Shown in pieces: positions 11,324-24,004 of a DNA stretch of 64,000 nt (within the stretch, counting starts at the first letter, position 1; each line of letters starts with the position of its first letter). The position numbers and the translations under genes were made by a program. Source of the DNA: Pleodorina starrii. Lineage: Eukaryota > Chlorophyta > Chlorophyceae > Chlamydomonadales > Volvocaceae. The notes under the pieces were generated by a model that was not told where the DNA came from, did no database searches, and saw nothing but the letters and a program-made list of their open reading frames with translations. The stretch covers positions 1,922,001 through 1,986,000 of the forward strand of contig BRXU01000007.1 in the NCBI GenBank assembly GCA_030267565.1. Direction: 5' to 3'.

Positions 11324-14300
11324 CGGCTGCAACAACTTCGACGGCTGCCTTCGTTTGCAGCCGAGCTGGCTCGTGTAATGTGATTCTTTCTGATGCTCGC
11401 ATGTCCATTGTTGTATAAGGTGCGTGTCGTGGCAGTGGTTGCACGCGCCCGCAGTGCCCGCAGCGTCCATGGGCCCACAGGCAATTGCCTGGTGCCTGCA
11501 AAGCAAGCGCTGCTGTGCTGCGCTGCTGCATCTGCCTGATCGCTCTCAGCCAATAATGGCGGCCGATGGGGGGTGCACGAGGGGGCGCAGCGACGGGGGC
11601 TCATCGTGCAGGGCGGCACCCGTAAGTGCATGCGTCCAACCACCGCATGACTAATGCGACACCGAACAACCGAGAACAAAAGTCTGACACCGATCCAAGA
11701 ACAGTTCTGAAGCAAAAGCACAGACCTTTGACGAATTGACTTGAAGGAGGCTATGCAACAAACAACATGATTTAAACATAGCCGGCCTGGCGCGGCAATA
11801 TTCACTGCGACGCACGTGTGCTGTGTCGTACGTGCTGGGACGCAAGCGACGACCGCAGCCGATGCACGCTACGTCGGCCCCGGCCGCCAACCCCGGCTAA
11901 GCGTGGCCCCCAGGCAAGGCCTTCCCGCCAACCGAGCCAACGCCTTACTAGTCTTCGCCAATGCGCCATCACCACCACAATCACTTTTAGCGCACTGCCT
12001 AGTCCGTCCATGCATCCCATCCAGCCACTTCAGATTGTGCGGGGGACGTCGATCGATGAATCCTCGGGCAGGCGTAAAACAAAAAGAAACATGAACACCA
12101 ATCCGAACCCCCTAACCGGCGCCCAGCGCAATGCGCGTGTTCTTGCGCATCCCATGGCCGCACCGCAGCCACCAGCCAGGAGCCAGGAGCCCAGGACTCG
12201 GCACTCAGGGGCCCGCAGCGGCTTCGAGTGGAGCCGGCTCGCTGGTGGGTAAGAAAGGATACCGCAGCGGAGACGGGACGTCAGGCCGCCTGGTGGGACG
12301 TCAGGCCGCATCGATTGCCGCGCAGTCGGAGCAAATGTCCCGATCCGGCCCGGCCCGGAAAGAAGGCGTAAACTGGCGTAAAGGTGGGCGGGCGTGGTTA
12401 AAAAACGATCGAACGGTAGTGGGGCACAGTAGTGCATGCGCACGCACAGCGAACGCAGGATGGACGGAAAAGCAACAACACGACGCGTGGGGCCAATTGA
12501 GAGAGGTCGAGGCTGTGCTGGCGCGGGCCGGTCGCCCGCCCTGCCCCTTATCCACAAGAGGAACGAACAACGGTCACCGATGTGCAACAAATCTAACCAA
12601 TCCAACCAATCCAACCGATCGGAATACCGAACCAAGGCTTTGGACGCCGCGCGGCAGAGTAGCAGGAATTGAAGTGCATCGGCGGCCAAGCACACCACGC
12701 AGCAGATAGAGAAGATAAGCTAAGGAAACTGATTATTGATAGCGGCTTGGTTGTGGACGCCCCTTCAGATAGCAGATGACGTACAGTACGTACAACGGTG
12801 CGATCTACCTAATAAGACAAACGACCTTCCGTTGAATTATGATTCGCCATTATCTCTCCATCGAATGCCCGATAGCTAACCTAGCCTCCGACTATTGTAC
12901 AAATCCAGGGTCCAACATTCACATAACCAAGGCCAGCGCGCAATACGTTCCCAGTATGTAGTCAGTAGCCTGCTCCGTGTTTCCACCAGTCAAGCCACCC
13001 TCCGTGCGTGTTCTGCGCCCGCCCTCCCATTACGCTTACAGCAATCTTGCTTGGTATTTTTGGTTTTTCCGACCGACCGAAGCAATTCATCTGCAGTCGA
13101 CATACCGCACGCCGTATAATGCCGTACTTTGTCTCTCGCGCGCTTCAGAGTTGAGGTGTCAGGCTATCACGGTAGGTCTTCGCGGTCAGCGGGTTATTGG
13201 GTTCACCGCGCGTCGAAACTGAACCACCAATAATCTATCTGGCATCCACAGCAACGAAAAGCCACCAGCCGCCGTCGATAGCGGGTCCCCAAATCCCCTA
13301 TCGACTCTATATCTGCAGCAGCAGCTAGCGGTGAGTCCATTCACCTTTGAGTTCTTGTCGATTGCTCATCAGCAAACCTCCCGCCGCGCAAGTTGATGAC
13401 CACTCACTTATGACGAGAAGAGACAAACCACAACAACAACGACGCGAAGGCGGTCTAAATATATGCCGTCCTTCAGCAATGATCCGTTGTACCGTTCACA
13501 CATACACACATACGGTAATAACACACACATAACACACACAAACAAACCCAACCACAACGGCAGTACGACACCGTTAACCCCCTTCCGGCACAGGGAGGTC
13601 CCCAATTTATCTGGAAGGGCAGAGCCCACATTGGCCACACAATGTGATATGAAGGTTTCGGCCGATGGTGTGCTGGCGTAATGGAATGGTTTTTATTTCT
13701 GTCCTGTTCTTTTGTCGACCTGTGTAGCGTTGCTGCTACCATAGCTGCAGCTTTGCGTATGATTTGTTTGCACTTGTTGGTCGTTGAAGCCCCCAGGGTT
13801 GGCGGTTAGTTTTGTTTGTTTGTGTTGGTGGTTACTTTGTTTGTGCTGGCCTCTGCTGCAGGTACACGTTTGGCGGGCGCTGGGGCCAAGGCCGGCACCC
13901 GGTTGCATGTTAGGATGTTATTAAATAGATGTATCTGGACACATGCTTGCATTGATGTATGTGAGGAGGTGTCTCGCCGTCTGTTTGTAAGATTGGCAGG
14001 TGTGTATGTACGATATTCGTGGAGGGCAGAGCATCGTTGTGAGGGGAGGCACATGCAGCGTTGATGTTTCTGGCAGGATTGGTTTAAGGTTCTTGCGTGT
14101 GCTTGCATGTCTCCCGCGCGCATGTTGCTTTGCCTTTCGCTTTCACACGTTGCGTTGGTTGGCGGTCTCCTGCGCGTGTTGGGGGAAAGGTAAACGAAGT
14201 GGGGTGCATGTACGGCATGTACACCTGGCGCCCCCTGTCGGTTGCGATCTGTTTAGTTATTCCATTGTTCCGTTAGCCACCGACACATCTCTCGTCCTCT

Positions 14301-15049
14301 ACCCATGCATTCGTTCCCTTGGGACAAGAGGTTGGCGCCGCGTCCGCGCACGTTGCTTGTTACCCGTGTCCGGGGCCCAGGTTGCAACGTTGCACGCTGG
14401 TCCGTGCTGCGCCAGATGTTCGTTTCCCACAATTCCACAAACACAAGATCTAGGGCCTTGGCCGGTGTCTCAAGCACTGCGCGCTCCTGATGTAACAAAT
14501 CATGCGGTCACTAACTCACTATGTACTACGGCCGTTGGGGACCCGGAAGCGCGGAGGGAGCTGCTGGGGCCCCTTGCATGGCGCCTCGTGAGAGTGTTTC
14601 ACCCACACCTAAATCCCGTTTCTGTTCCGCTGCAACTCTGGTCACTCTGGAGACGCGGCGAAACCCCAATCTATCGACGGTTGGCCTTCCTCACCGAATC
14701 ACCTCTTTCATTCTGGACTCTAATTATTTTGGATAGTTGATGCTTTCAAAACCGAATTTTCACGAAATGGACTCGCGAAGCGCTGAACTAACAAAGTGAC
14801 ATGAGGCAAATGTACGACATGAGGCAGAAAATTTGTTCAGTCACTGGAGAGGGCTTTATTCGGGACCAGCGACTTTAATTGGCTAGCCGCATTGTGGTTG
14901 AAGTGGGCTTCTTATCGTGCTTGGCGTGTGACGGGCAGTGTACACGATCAGATCTCTGTCGCCTAGACCACTCTTACGTTTGGGCCCCATTGACATATTA
15001 AACTAACTGGGCATTGAACTAGGCCGCATTAGGGCGGCTTAGGGAAACA
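11324..15049. other. intergenic region without a recognisable gene
   Basis: About 3.7 kb between the kinase and RPN1. Open frames at 12030-12698 (-) and 14000-14740 (+) are Arg/Cys/Leu-rich with no domain and no splice support. Small structures seen: CCAATC/CCAAC words near 12590-12620, a CA-rich stretch near 13497-13550, and a direct repeat of GACATGAGGCA near 14800-14825, within 260 nt upstream of the RPN1 start. The last few hundred bases probably hold the RPN1 promoter, but no core element could be assigned. Confidence 0.4.
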
Positions 15050-18000
15050 ATGGTCGCGCCAAGCGACGAAAAGCCGAAAGGGAAGGGCGCCAAGGAGGAC
15101 AAGAAGGGCGCCAAGGGCAAGGATGAGGATAAGGAGCCTGAGCTCAGCGAGGAGGATCTTGCCCTCAAGAACAACCTGGATCTGACGGTGGAACGCTTGG
15201 GCGACGCCGACCCGGGCGTCGTAAAGCTTGCGCTCACCACAATGATATCGGAAATTCGGTCTGCCACGGCATCCATGACCAGCGTGCCGAAGCCCCTTAA
15301 GTTCCTGCGGCCGCATTACGACGCCCTCAAGTCGCGGTTCGAGTCGATGCCAGCCGAGCCGGCCGAGAACCGCGCCATGCTCGCGGACGTCATCTCCATT
15401 CTGGCCACCACGAAGGAGCTGGCACGCGAGGTGCTCAAGTACCGCCTGGTGGGGTCGACCACGGACCTGGGTATCTGGGGCCACGAGTACATTCGGCATC
15501 TCTCGGGCGAAATCGCGGAGGAGTTCCGGGTGCGCCGCGAGGCTGACTCCGCGGCGGTCGTGGACGACCTCATGGCCCTCGTGAAGCAAATCGTGCCGTA
15601 CCACATGACGCACAACGCGGAGCCGGAGGCTGTTGACCTGTTGCTGGAGGTGCGGGGCCCACAGTGAGGGAACGTAACGAAGGGGATGCTGCAGCGGAGC
15701 GGGAGCGTACCGCCGCCGTCTTGCCCGGCGACGGCGATGGGTGGGGAGGTGGGCCCGCGTGTCGCCAATTCGGTCTCAGGGGCGACGGGCAGAGGGTCAG
15801 GGAGACGGGAGGGGTAAGGAGCATCCTTAAAAGACACACCCCATTAAGACACACCCCACACCACCACCCGGGTATTCAGAGGTCTGGCTGCTGCTGCAAA
15901 CAATAATACAAAGCGCAACATTGCACTCCAAACCCCGACTTCCCCCCTCCCTCCTCGCGCATATCACTCCCCCTCCCCCCTCGCGCAACGCCGTCTCCGT
16001 TCCCTCGCCGCGGTATCGGTTTTCTCACCCCCGCGCAACCCAAACCCCAATCCCCAAACCCTGCGCAACCCAAACCCCAATCCCCCAACCCCCCCCCCCC
16101 CCGCTCACGGGCTCCGGCCTATACGTGGATACCCCCCAGGTCGAGTCGCTGGACCTGCTCGAGTCGCACGTGGACGAGAAGAACTTTGGTCGTACCTGCC
16201 TCTACCTCACCTCCTGCTGCGCCTACCTGCCGGAGCCCGACGACGCGGCGGTGCTGCGCCTGGCGCTGCGCATCTACACCACCCAGGCCCGCTGGCACGA
16301 CGCGCTGCGGGTGGCGCTGCGCCTCAACTCCCGACCCGATGTGGAGGCGGTGTTTGCGGCGTGCAGCGAGCCGCCGGCCAAGAAGCAGCTGGGGTACCTG
16401 CTGGCCAGGTGGGGGTGAGGGGAGGGTGAGGTTCTGAGGGGACTGGGATTGGTTTGGTTGTGTGGTGTATCGGTGGGTGTGTATCTACAGCTGGCCAGAT
16501 GGGGGTAGGGGAGGGGGGGAAGGGACGGCCGGGGGGCTGGACCGGGTCTGGTGGGCTGATGGGTGGGAGGAGTTGGGGTTTGGCGGGTTTGGATCTGGAC
16601 GAGGGTGTTGGGAAGGGCGTTTATTCTAGGGGCTTGCAGGGGAATGCGGGCAGGGCATCGTGCCTGTCCGAAGCGTGGGGAGTACGGGGAAGGGGAGAGT
16701 CGAGCGGGAGCCGGGTCTTGCCTGGGGCGGGCACGGGCATGGGTGGCAATGGGGCTAGGCATTGAGCCTCAAGATACAGCCGGGACCGGGACCGGGATGT
16801 AGCCAGGCGACCAAAGCCCCGAGTGACCCAAAAACTAATCGGAATGGATTGGTTTGAATTGATCTCCCTACATGCTGTGCATGCTGTGTCGGAAACGCGA
16901 GATGTACCGTTGTGTGTCGGAAGCCGGGTCAGGCGGGTTGGGGGAGCACACACATACACACGCAAACGTGGGCAGGGCGAGCCACTCCCTCTGCCCCTTC
17001 CCCCCCTCTCCCCCTCCCTCTCCCCCTCCAGGCACGGTTTCGCGATGAATCTGGAGGAGGGGCCCGCGGCGGTGGAGGACGATGCGCTGCGGGAGGTGAG
17101 GGCGGTGGGGCGGTGGATATCGGGGGGGGGGGGCGGGGGGATCAGGCCCGGCCCGGCCCGGCAGCAGGGGCAGCTGAGGCTGCATGAGGACGGAGGGACC
17201 GACCCGGCGGGATGCGGGATACGGAATCAGGATTTGGGGTTGCTGGGGGGAGGGCCAGTGCGAGGGCGGCAAGTGGCGGGCGGCGGAGCGGGGCCCAAAG
17301 GAGGGCGCTCTGACCTCCCCCCCCCTGGGTGCGTAGTGGGCGTGTAGGGCAGCAGCAGGGCGGCGATGAGGGCGGCGTGAGAGCCGCCGCCGCTGCCGGC
17401 AGCGCTCCAGGCCTCGAGCCGACCCTGGCTCGGCCACCCGGCGCGGAAAAGCAAACCACAGCACACGGAATCGCTTACAGCGGGTGCGCGAGCCTGGTGG
17501 CAGCTCCCTCCCATGCGCGTGCGCACCCCACATGCGGGAACCACCTCCCCCTCCCCCCTCCCCCACCCACAAAGGAACATACCACTCCCTGAACCCCCTT
17601 CCGAACAACCTCCCCCACCCCCATTGACTCATTGTTACGGTATATAAAGGAGCATATCACTCCCTGACTCCCCCTCCCCCACCTCCTTCCCACCCCCCCA
17701 CAGTCCCTCCTAGAGATCATTTCCAACTCCAAACTGTCGGAGCACTTTCTGGCCCTGGCTCGTGATCTGGATGTCATGGAAGCCAAGACACCGGAGGACG
17801 TGTACAAGACGCACCTGACGGAGGGGCGGGCGCCCGCCGGGGCCGCAGCAGTGGACTCGGCGCGCGCCAATCTGGCGGCGACGCTGGTCAACGCGCTGGT
17901 CAACGCGGGGTTCGGGCAGGACAAGCTCGTCACGCCGGCGTCGGGGGCGGAGGCGGGTGAGGGGGGGGGCCGCGGAGGGCGAGGAAGGGGATGGGAGGAG

Positions 18001-21000
18001 GGGAGGGGGGGAGGAGGGGATGGGAGGGGAGGTTGGCGGGCCGGGGCGGGGCGGGGCCAGGAAAGCAGGTTGAGGTGGGGGTCAGGGCTGCCCCCTTGCG
18101 ACTCCACCCCACCATACCCCGTGTACGGGCTCCGGCCTATACGTGGATGACCCCATCTCACACTACGGTAACATGGTTTTACAGTCCACCCCAATCGTAC
18201 GCTGTGACGGCACGTCCTCGCCTCACCCCCCACACCCACCTGCTCTGCTGCCCGGCCCCCCCGCCCCCCCATCACCCCCCTCTAGGCGGCGGCTCTGAGA
18301 ACGTGCACTGGATCTTCAAGAACAAGGACCACGGCAAGATCTCCGCCACCGCTTCGCTGGGCCTTGTGACTCTGTGGGATGTGGAGGGGGGACTGCCGCA
18401 GATCGACAAGTACCTCTATTCCACGGACAATTACGTGGTGGTGAGTGGAGGAGGGATTTATTGATGCCTTTTTTATCTTTTATTTTTTATTATTAATATA
18501 TTTCATCTAACATTTTGATTATTAATTTATTAGTATGTGTTATTTCATATTATTTATATGATATTTGTATTTATTTATTCCGACTTGAGGCCGACCCACC
18601 TGTGAGCTAGCTCGCCCGTTCGGACTGCCCTGCTTGTCCCCACCCGATTGGCTGCTGCATCCAACCATCCATTTCACATTGCACTGGTACGACCACGCCA
18701 CCCCACCCCATCCCACCCCATCATCTTTCTTACTCCCTAACGCCCTCCCATCCGACTCCACGCTACCCACCGGACAGGTTTTCTATACCCCAGCAGATGT
18801 AGATACCTCGCCTCCCACCCTCTTATCCCTTACCCACCTCGCCTCCCCGCCCCCTCCTCCCCCTCCCCCGCCTCCCCCGCCCCCGCCCAGGCCGGTGCGC
18901 TGCTGGCCATCGGTGTGGTCAACTCGTGTGTGCAGAACGAGAACGACCCGGCCTTTGCGCTCATCGCCGATTACGTCTCCAACACAGATGTCAACGTCCG
19001 CACGGGTAGGCGGGGCGGGGCGGGGCGGGATGCTGGGGATACGTGGCCCCCGGGGGAAGGCGGGATGCTGGGGATACGTGGCCCTGAGCGAGGGCCCGCC
19101 CCGGGGGGGTAATAACAAACCCTATACCGCAGCTGAGGGACAAACCAAGACGCTCTTATCTCCCCCTCCGTTCCTTTCCCCGCACACCTCCCATCCAACC
19201 GGCCCCCGCCTCCGCCTCCCCAACCGCCGCCAACCAACCAACCACAACCCACCAACCGGCTTACAGGCGCCATCCTGGGTCTGGGACTGGCCTACGCGGG
19301 CACCGGGCGGGAGGAGGTTTCGGAGCTGCTCAGCCCTCTGGTGGTGGACAGCGAGGCACCGGTGGAGGTGCGTGTGTGCGTGTGTGTTGGGGGGGGAGAA
19401 GCGACCCTGGCTCGGGCCTGCGAACTCCAGGGAGGGAGGGTGGAGCGGGGGAAGCGCCGGGTGGGATGAGGTGGGGTGGGGTGGGGGAGGGCGCACATCA
19501 GCACGTCACACCCCCTACCCTACCCTAGCTACTTTGATGGTTGCCGCGACCCGCTCCGTTCCAACGACGCATGGCACTCCTAACACCCCCTGCCCCTACC
19601 ACCCACCGTTCAGGCGACGACGTCCGCAGGATTCCCTGTTTCGTTCTTGCATTACACTCTTCACACGCTCCGATTTACGGGCTCCAGCCTATACGTGGAC
19701 AACCCTCCCTCCCTTCCTGTCCCCTCCCTCCCTGCCTCCCTCCTCTCCCCTCCCCTCCCCTCCAATCCCTCAGGTGTCCGCCTTCGCTGCCCTGGCTCTG
19801 GGTCTGGTGTTCAACAGCAGCGCCCGGGAGGACGTGGTCATGTCGGTGTTGCAGGTGGGGGGGGGGAGGGGTGTGTGTGTGGGTGGGGGATGGGGGGTGC
19901 GGGGGGGAGGGGGGAGGGGTGTGTGGTTGTGTGTGTGTGTATTTTGGGGGTCGGTGTGATGGTAAAAGATTGAGGCATGGGGGATGGGGACAGGAGGCTC
20001 TCCAAACCCAAGTCTCCTTGACTCCCGCGCCTCATATAAAAGTCCCTGTCACTCGACCCACCCCCACCTCCCCACCTCTCCTACCTCCCCTCCTCCCCAC
20101 CTCTCCCCTACCTCCGTGTTGCCCAGGCCCTGATGTCCCGTTCCGATGTTGAGTTGTCGACCCCCTACGCCAAGCTCATGTGTCTCAGTCTGGGGCTGCT
20201 GTTCCTGGGGAAACAAGAGCTGGCAGAGGCGACTGTGGAGGTGGGCGGGGGGGCGGGGGGGGATATACGGTAAAGAAAATTTCGCAGCGGAGGAGGAGAC
20301 GGCGGGGTGGGCGTTAGTGTATGGGTGTGTATGTGTTTGTGCATGTGCGTGAGGGTGCAGCACCGGGGGAGAGGGTCCAGGGAAGAGAGAGCGAGGGCTG
20401 GGTTGGGGGTGTTGAGACGGGGGCGAGAGGGGAGATAGGGGAGGTAGGGGCTGCGAGAGGGTGCCGGCGGGGAGAAGGGCCAGGCCGCAGTAGTTTAATG
20501 GGACTTGCTTACTTCTCCGCCCCAACCCCACGGCCGGCTACCTCACCCTACCCTACCCTACCCTACCTCCTTTCGAGTGCTGCTCCTCATACTCCTCCTT
20601 TTCCTCCTCTTTCTCCTCCTCCTCCCCTACTCCCCCCCTTGCCCCCCCCCCTCTCAGGTGGCCAAGACGCTGAGCGACCGGATCAGTCAGTTCGCGGTGG
20701 TGACTCTGGACTCGTGCGCCTACGCGGGAACCGGAAACGTGCTCAAGGTTGGGTTGTGGGGGCAGCCGATAGGGCTGTCTGTGCGTTTGTGTGCGTGTGG
20801 TGGTGGTGGTGGTGGGGCACGGGAAGGTGTCGGTTGAGGGGGTCCGGGGCCGGAGCCCCAGCCCGCCCCCACCACCACCACCTCGACCTCGACCTCGACC
20901 CGGCTGCATCGTCTCTTGACCCGCTTGGCACCGCCCCCTGGGCTGGCCCACGATTTCACCGCTGCTTCTGTATGCTGCATGTTTCTCGGGTTTTTGATCA

Positions 21001-23907
21001 TACCGGTATTTCTCGGGTTTTCTTCTGCCAAGCCCCCATGCCTTCCCAACCTTGGCCCCTTTCCCTCCCCTCTCCCCTGTTATATAAAGGAGCATACGGT
21101 ATCACTCCCTGACCCCTTTCCCCTCCCTGGCTCAGGTTCAAGGCCTTCTGGCGCTGTGCGGGGAGCACATCACCACCGACGAATCCACGGCGCACAAGGT
21201 AAGGTGGGGGGCTGACTGGGGGGCTGGATGGATGGATGGATGGATGGATGGCGGGACGGGACGGGGACTCCACTCCCGCTGCCGCTCCCCCTCCCCCCAT
21301 CGCTGCGGTTTCATCTGTACTACGGTACCCCCTCCGCCCCCAGTCTTCGCCGACCCTCCTCCCCCACCCCCTCCCTCCTTGCAACTTCACTCTTCAAAGT
21401 CCCCCTCCCCTCTCCCCCCTCCCTCCCCCCTCTCCCCCCTCTCTCCTCCCTCTCCCCCCTCTCTCCCCCCTGTAGACCAGCCACCAGGGCGCCGCCGTAC
21501 TGGGTCTGGCGCTGCTGGCTATGGCTGAGCCTCTGGGCTCTCAGATGGCGGGCAGGGTGCTGGAGCACCTGCTGCAGGTGAGCGGGAGGGCAGGCGGGCG
21601 GGAGGGCGGGCGGGGGGGCGGGCGGGGAGGGTAGAATCGGACGTGGGTGTCTGAGGGCGCGTGTGAGGGCTGGGGGTGTGAGTTGGTGGGTGCTGAAGTC
21701 TGACAACAGAGGTGGGAACCACCCAGCGCGGCTCCCGCCCGCCAGCCACCCATCGCCCAACCCCTCGACCTTTCTCCGCGCCTGGCCCTGTCCCTGAGCC
21801 TGTCCCTGTGCCTGAGCCTGGCCCTCTGTCTGCCTGCCTGCCTGCAGTACGGCGACGCGCCCGCCCGTCGCGCCGTACCGCTCGCCATTGCGCTGCTCCA
21901 TGTGTCCAATCCGGACGTGTTGGTGATGGACACCCTCAGTCGACTGAGCCACGATCAGGACAGCGAGGTGGCCAACAACGCCATTGTGGGGCTGGGGCTG
22001 CTGGGGGCGGGTAAGAGAGCGGGGCTGGGGGCGGGCGGGGTGGGGCGGGGTGGGGTGCGGGTGGGTGGGGTGGGTGGGATGGGGGTGTGCGGGTGGGGCG
22101 GGGTGGGGGCTTAGGGTGAGAAGTGGTGGTGGGGTGAGGGGCGGTCAGTCCGGGGTGAGGTGAGGCCGGCGGGTGGGTAGATTTGGGCGGCGTGGGGGTG
22201 GGTGGCTTCCACCTTGTAGCGCTGCCGGATGCGCACGACTCTTCAACCCCCTCCGCTCCCCCTCCGCCCCTCCGCTCCCCCGCAGGCACCAACAACGCCC
22301 GCCTGGCCGGTCTGCTGCGCGGCCTGGCCTCGTACTACTACAAGGAGCCCACTGCGCTGTTCCTGGTGCGACTGGCTCAGGGGCTGGTGCACATGGGCAA
22401 GGGACTGCTCACCATAAACCCATACCACACGGACCGACAGCTGTGCTCAGGTGGGGGGCTGGGGGCCCGGGCAGGTAGGGTGGGTTTCTGGATTTGGGTT
22501 TCGGGATTCGGGCGGGCGGGCGCGGGTGGCGCATTTGAGACGCGAGGGTGGGCGAGGATGGGCGAGGATGGGTGTGTGGTGGGCGAGGGGGGGGGCGTAG
22601 AAAACATGACAGGGGGTAATGGCAGGTGGGGCGGAAGGCGTGAAGTGTTGCCGGGCCGAACAAGCAGCGGAACTGAGCGACACGGGTAATGCCTGTGAGT
22701 GGGGTGGGGTGGGTGGGCCGTGGTGACCCTAGCGCTGGCGCCGGTGCTGGGCGGGCTATCTCCCCCGCCGCATTTCCCATACTCCTTCGGCGCTGCGTTA
22801 AGACGTAACGGTATATATCCCACCGCATGAGCCCTTCCCCACACCCTTATCTCAACACATCAACCACCCACCAACCGCCAACCACCAACCGCCATCATCC
22901 AACTCCCAACCGCAGGCGTTGCCCTGGCGGGCGTGCTCTCTGTGTTGTTCTCCTGCCTGGATCTCAAGGCCACCATCGGCGGCAAGCACCACTACCTGCT
23001 GTACTGCCTGGCTGCCGCCATGAAGCCGCGCATGCTGCTGACCTTGGACGAGGAGGGGCGGCCGCTGCCGGTGCCGTGCCGCGTGGGAACGGCGGTGGAC
23101 GTGGTGGCGCAGGCGGGCAGGCCCAAGACCATCACGGGTGCGTGGCTGGTGGCTCCTCAGGGTTTTAATTGGGTGGGACACAACCCATTGGGTTGCGTGA
23201 CCTCCTCAGGGTTTGGGCGGGACACAAGCCCTTGAGTTACGTGGCTCCTCAGGGTTTGGGCGGGACACAGCCCCTGGGTTGCGTGGCTCCCCAGGGTTTT
23301 GGGTGGGACACAACCCCTGGGTTGTGTGGCTGCTCAGGGTTTGGGTGGGACACAAGCCCCTGGGTTGCGTGGCTCCTCAGGGTTTGGGTGGGACACAACC
23401 CCTTGGGTTGCGTGGCTCCTCAGGGTTTTAATTGGGTGGGACACAGCCCCTTGGGTTGCGTGGCTCCTCAGGGTCTTAATTGGGTGGGACACAGCCCCTC
23501 GGTTTCGTGGCTTGCGTGGAGTCGTGGACGCGGCATGGGTGGGAATGGGGGGTGGCGGGTCGCAAGCCTGGGTGCCGTACCGTAGGTCAGTACCAATGGA
23601 CGCCCCACTCGACGCTTCTTTTTAGAGTTTCTGCACTATCAGATTACGCCTTTGTAAAAGTAAAAAAGAAAGTAAAAAATGCCAACGCCCTTTGTTGTGA
23701 GCGCGCGCAACTACGCCTTGGTAAAACCGACGCCCTGTGTTGTGAGCGCGCGCAGGTTTCCAGACGCACGCCACGCCAGTGCTGTTGGGTGTGGGGGAGC
23801 GGGCGGAGCTGGCGACTGAGGAGTGGCTGCCGCTGTCGCCCATTCTGGAGGGACAGGTCATCCTCACAAAGAACCCCGAGTACGTGGCCATGGACGAGGG
23901 GAAATGA
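15050..23907 (+). CDS. RPN1: 26S proteasome regulatory particle non-ATPase subunit 1 (RPN1/PSMD2)
   Basis: Sixteen exons: 15050-15649, 16140-16408, 17032-17095, 17704-17956, 18286-18440, 18891-19005, 19267-19367, 19774-19854, 20127-20240, 20658-20747, 21136-21198, 21476-21577, 21848-22010, 22286-22450, 22916-23137 and 23756-23907. They join to 2709 nt, 902 aa, close to the 890-910 aa usual for the family. All splice sites are GT-AG. RPN1 is a scaffold of the 19S base. It binds the ATPase ring and docks ubiquitin receptors and Ubp6. Diagnostic segments are [16 protein letters not shown] and [13 protein letters not shown] in exon 1, NKDHGKISA and [10 protein letters not shown] in exon 5, and the C-terminal [12 protein letters not shown] and [15 protein letters not shown]. 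Exons 5-14 carry the alpha-helical proteasome/cyclosome repeats ([56 protein letters not shown]). The N-terminus is Lys/Asp/Glu-rich, as in homologues. No frame break was seen, so this should be a functional housekeeping gene. Confidence 0.97.
16107..16130 (+). repeat. dispersed 24-bp motif, copy 1
   Basis: Core GGGCTCCGGCCTATACGTGG with flanking bases, next to the acceptor of RPN1 exon 2. Other copies: 18125-18148 and 19677-19700 (+), 37122-37141 and 41298-41321 (-). Confidence 0.7.
17640..17668 (+). repeat. dispersed TATAAAGGAGCATA element, RPN1 intron 3
   Basis: TATATAAAGGAGCATATC followed by ACTCCCTGA. A close copy lies at about 21080-21112 in intron 10 and a degraded one at about 17573-17590 (AAAGGAACATACCACTCCCT). 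Although TATA-like, it sits in introns and is better read as a repeat than as a promoter. Confidence 0.55.
18125..18148 (+). repeat. dispersed 24-bp motif, copy 2
   Basis: Exact repeat of the motif at 16107, in RPN1 intron 4. Confidence 0.75.
18457..18580. other. very AT-rich island in RPN1 intron 5
   Basis: About 120 bp almost entirely A and T (TTTTATTATTAATATATTT-like words) inside a strongly GC-rich gene. The composition recalls algal organelle DNA or a transposon remnant. No gene is visible in it. Confidence 0.6.
19677..19700 (+). repeat. dispersed 24-bp motif, copy 3
   Basis: Two substitutions relative to the copy at 16107, in RPN1 intron 7. Confidence 0.7.
21080..21112 (+). repeat. 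dispersed TATAAAGGAGCATA element, RPN1 intron 10
   Basis: Same sequence as at 17640 but with a CGGTA insertion before TCACTCCCTGA. Confidence 0.55.
21222..21252 (+). repeat. (GGAT)n microsatellite in RPN1 intron 11
   Basis: Tandem GGAT units directly visible just downstream of the donor of exon 11. Confidence 0.8.
23149..23520 (+). repeat. minisatellite in RPN1 intron 15, about eight units of 43-52 bp
   Basis: Repeated unit built of GTGGCTCCTCAGGGTTTGGG then TGGGACACAACCCCTGGGTT. Some units carry an extra TTTTAATT. Each unit contains a CTCAG that looks like an acceptor, but the real exon starts at 23756. Confidence 0.85.
23685..23755 (+). repeat. duplicated 3' splice-site region of RPN1 intron 15
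   Basis: A 26-nt block at 23685-23710 is repeated at 23730-23755. The first copy ends in gcgcgcaa and the second in gcgcgcag. Only the second is a usable acceptor, and it is the one that keeps the RPN1 frame. Confidence 0.7.
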
Positions 23908-23961
23908 AGAGGATGGTGGTGGTGGTGGAAGGGAGCAGGACGGCGAGGAGGGAGTGACGGT

Positions 23962-24004
23962 GGTGGTGGAGGAGGAGGAGGAGGAGGAGGAGGAGGAGGA
24001 GGAA
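23962..24004 (+). repeat. (GGA)n tract in the RPN1 3' UTR
   Basis: Uninterrupted GAGGAG triplets about 60 nt after the stop codon, in the presumed 3' UTR. Confidence 0.7.

Noticed and set aside
14000..14740. 246-codon open frame upstream of RPN1
   Set aside because: Cys/Arg/Leu-rich chance sequence with no recognisable domain or splice signals.
18634..19959. 441-codon open frame inside RPN1
   Set aside because: It crosses introns and exons 6-8 of RPN1 in a wrong frame and is Pro/Thr/Gly low complexity.
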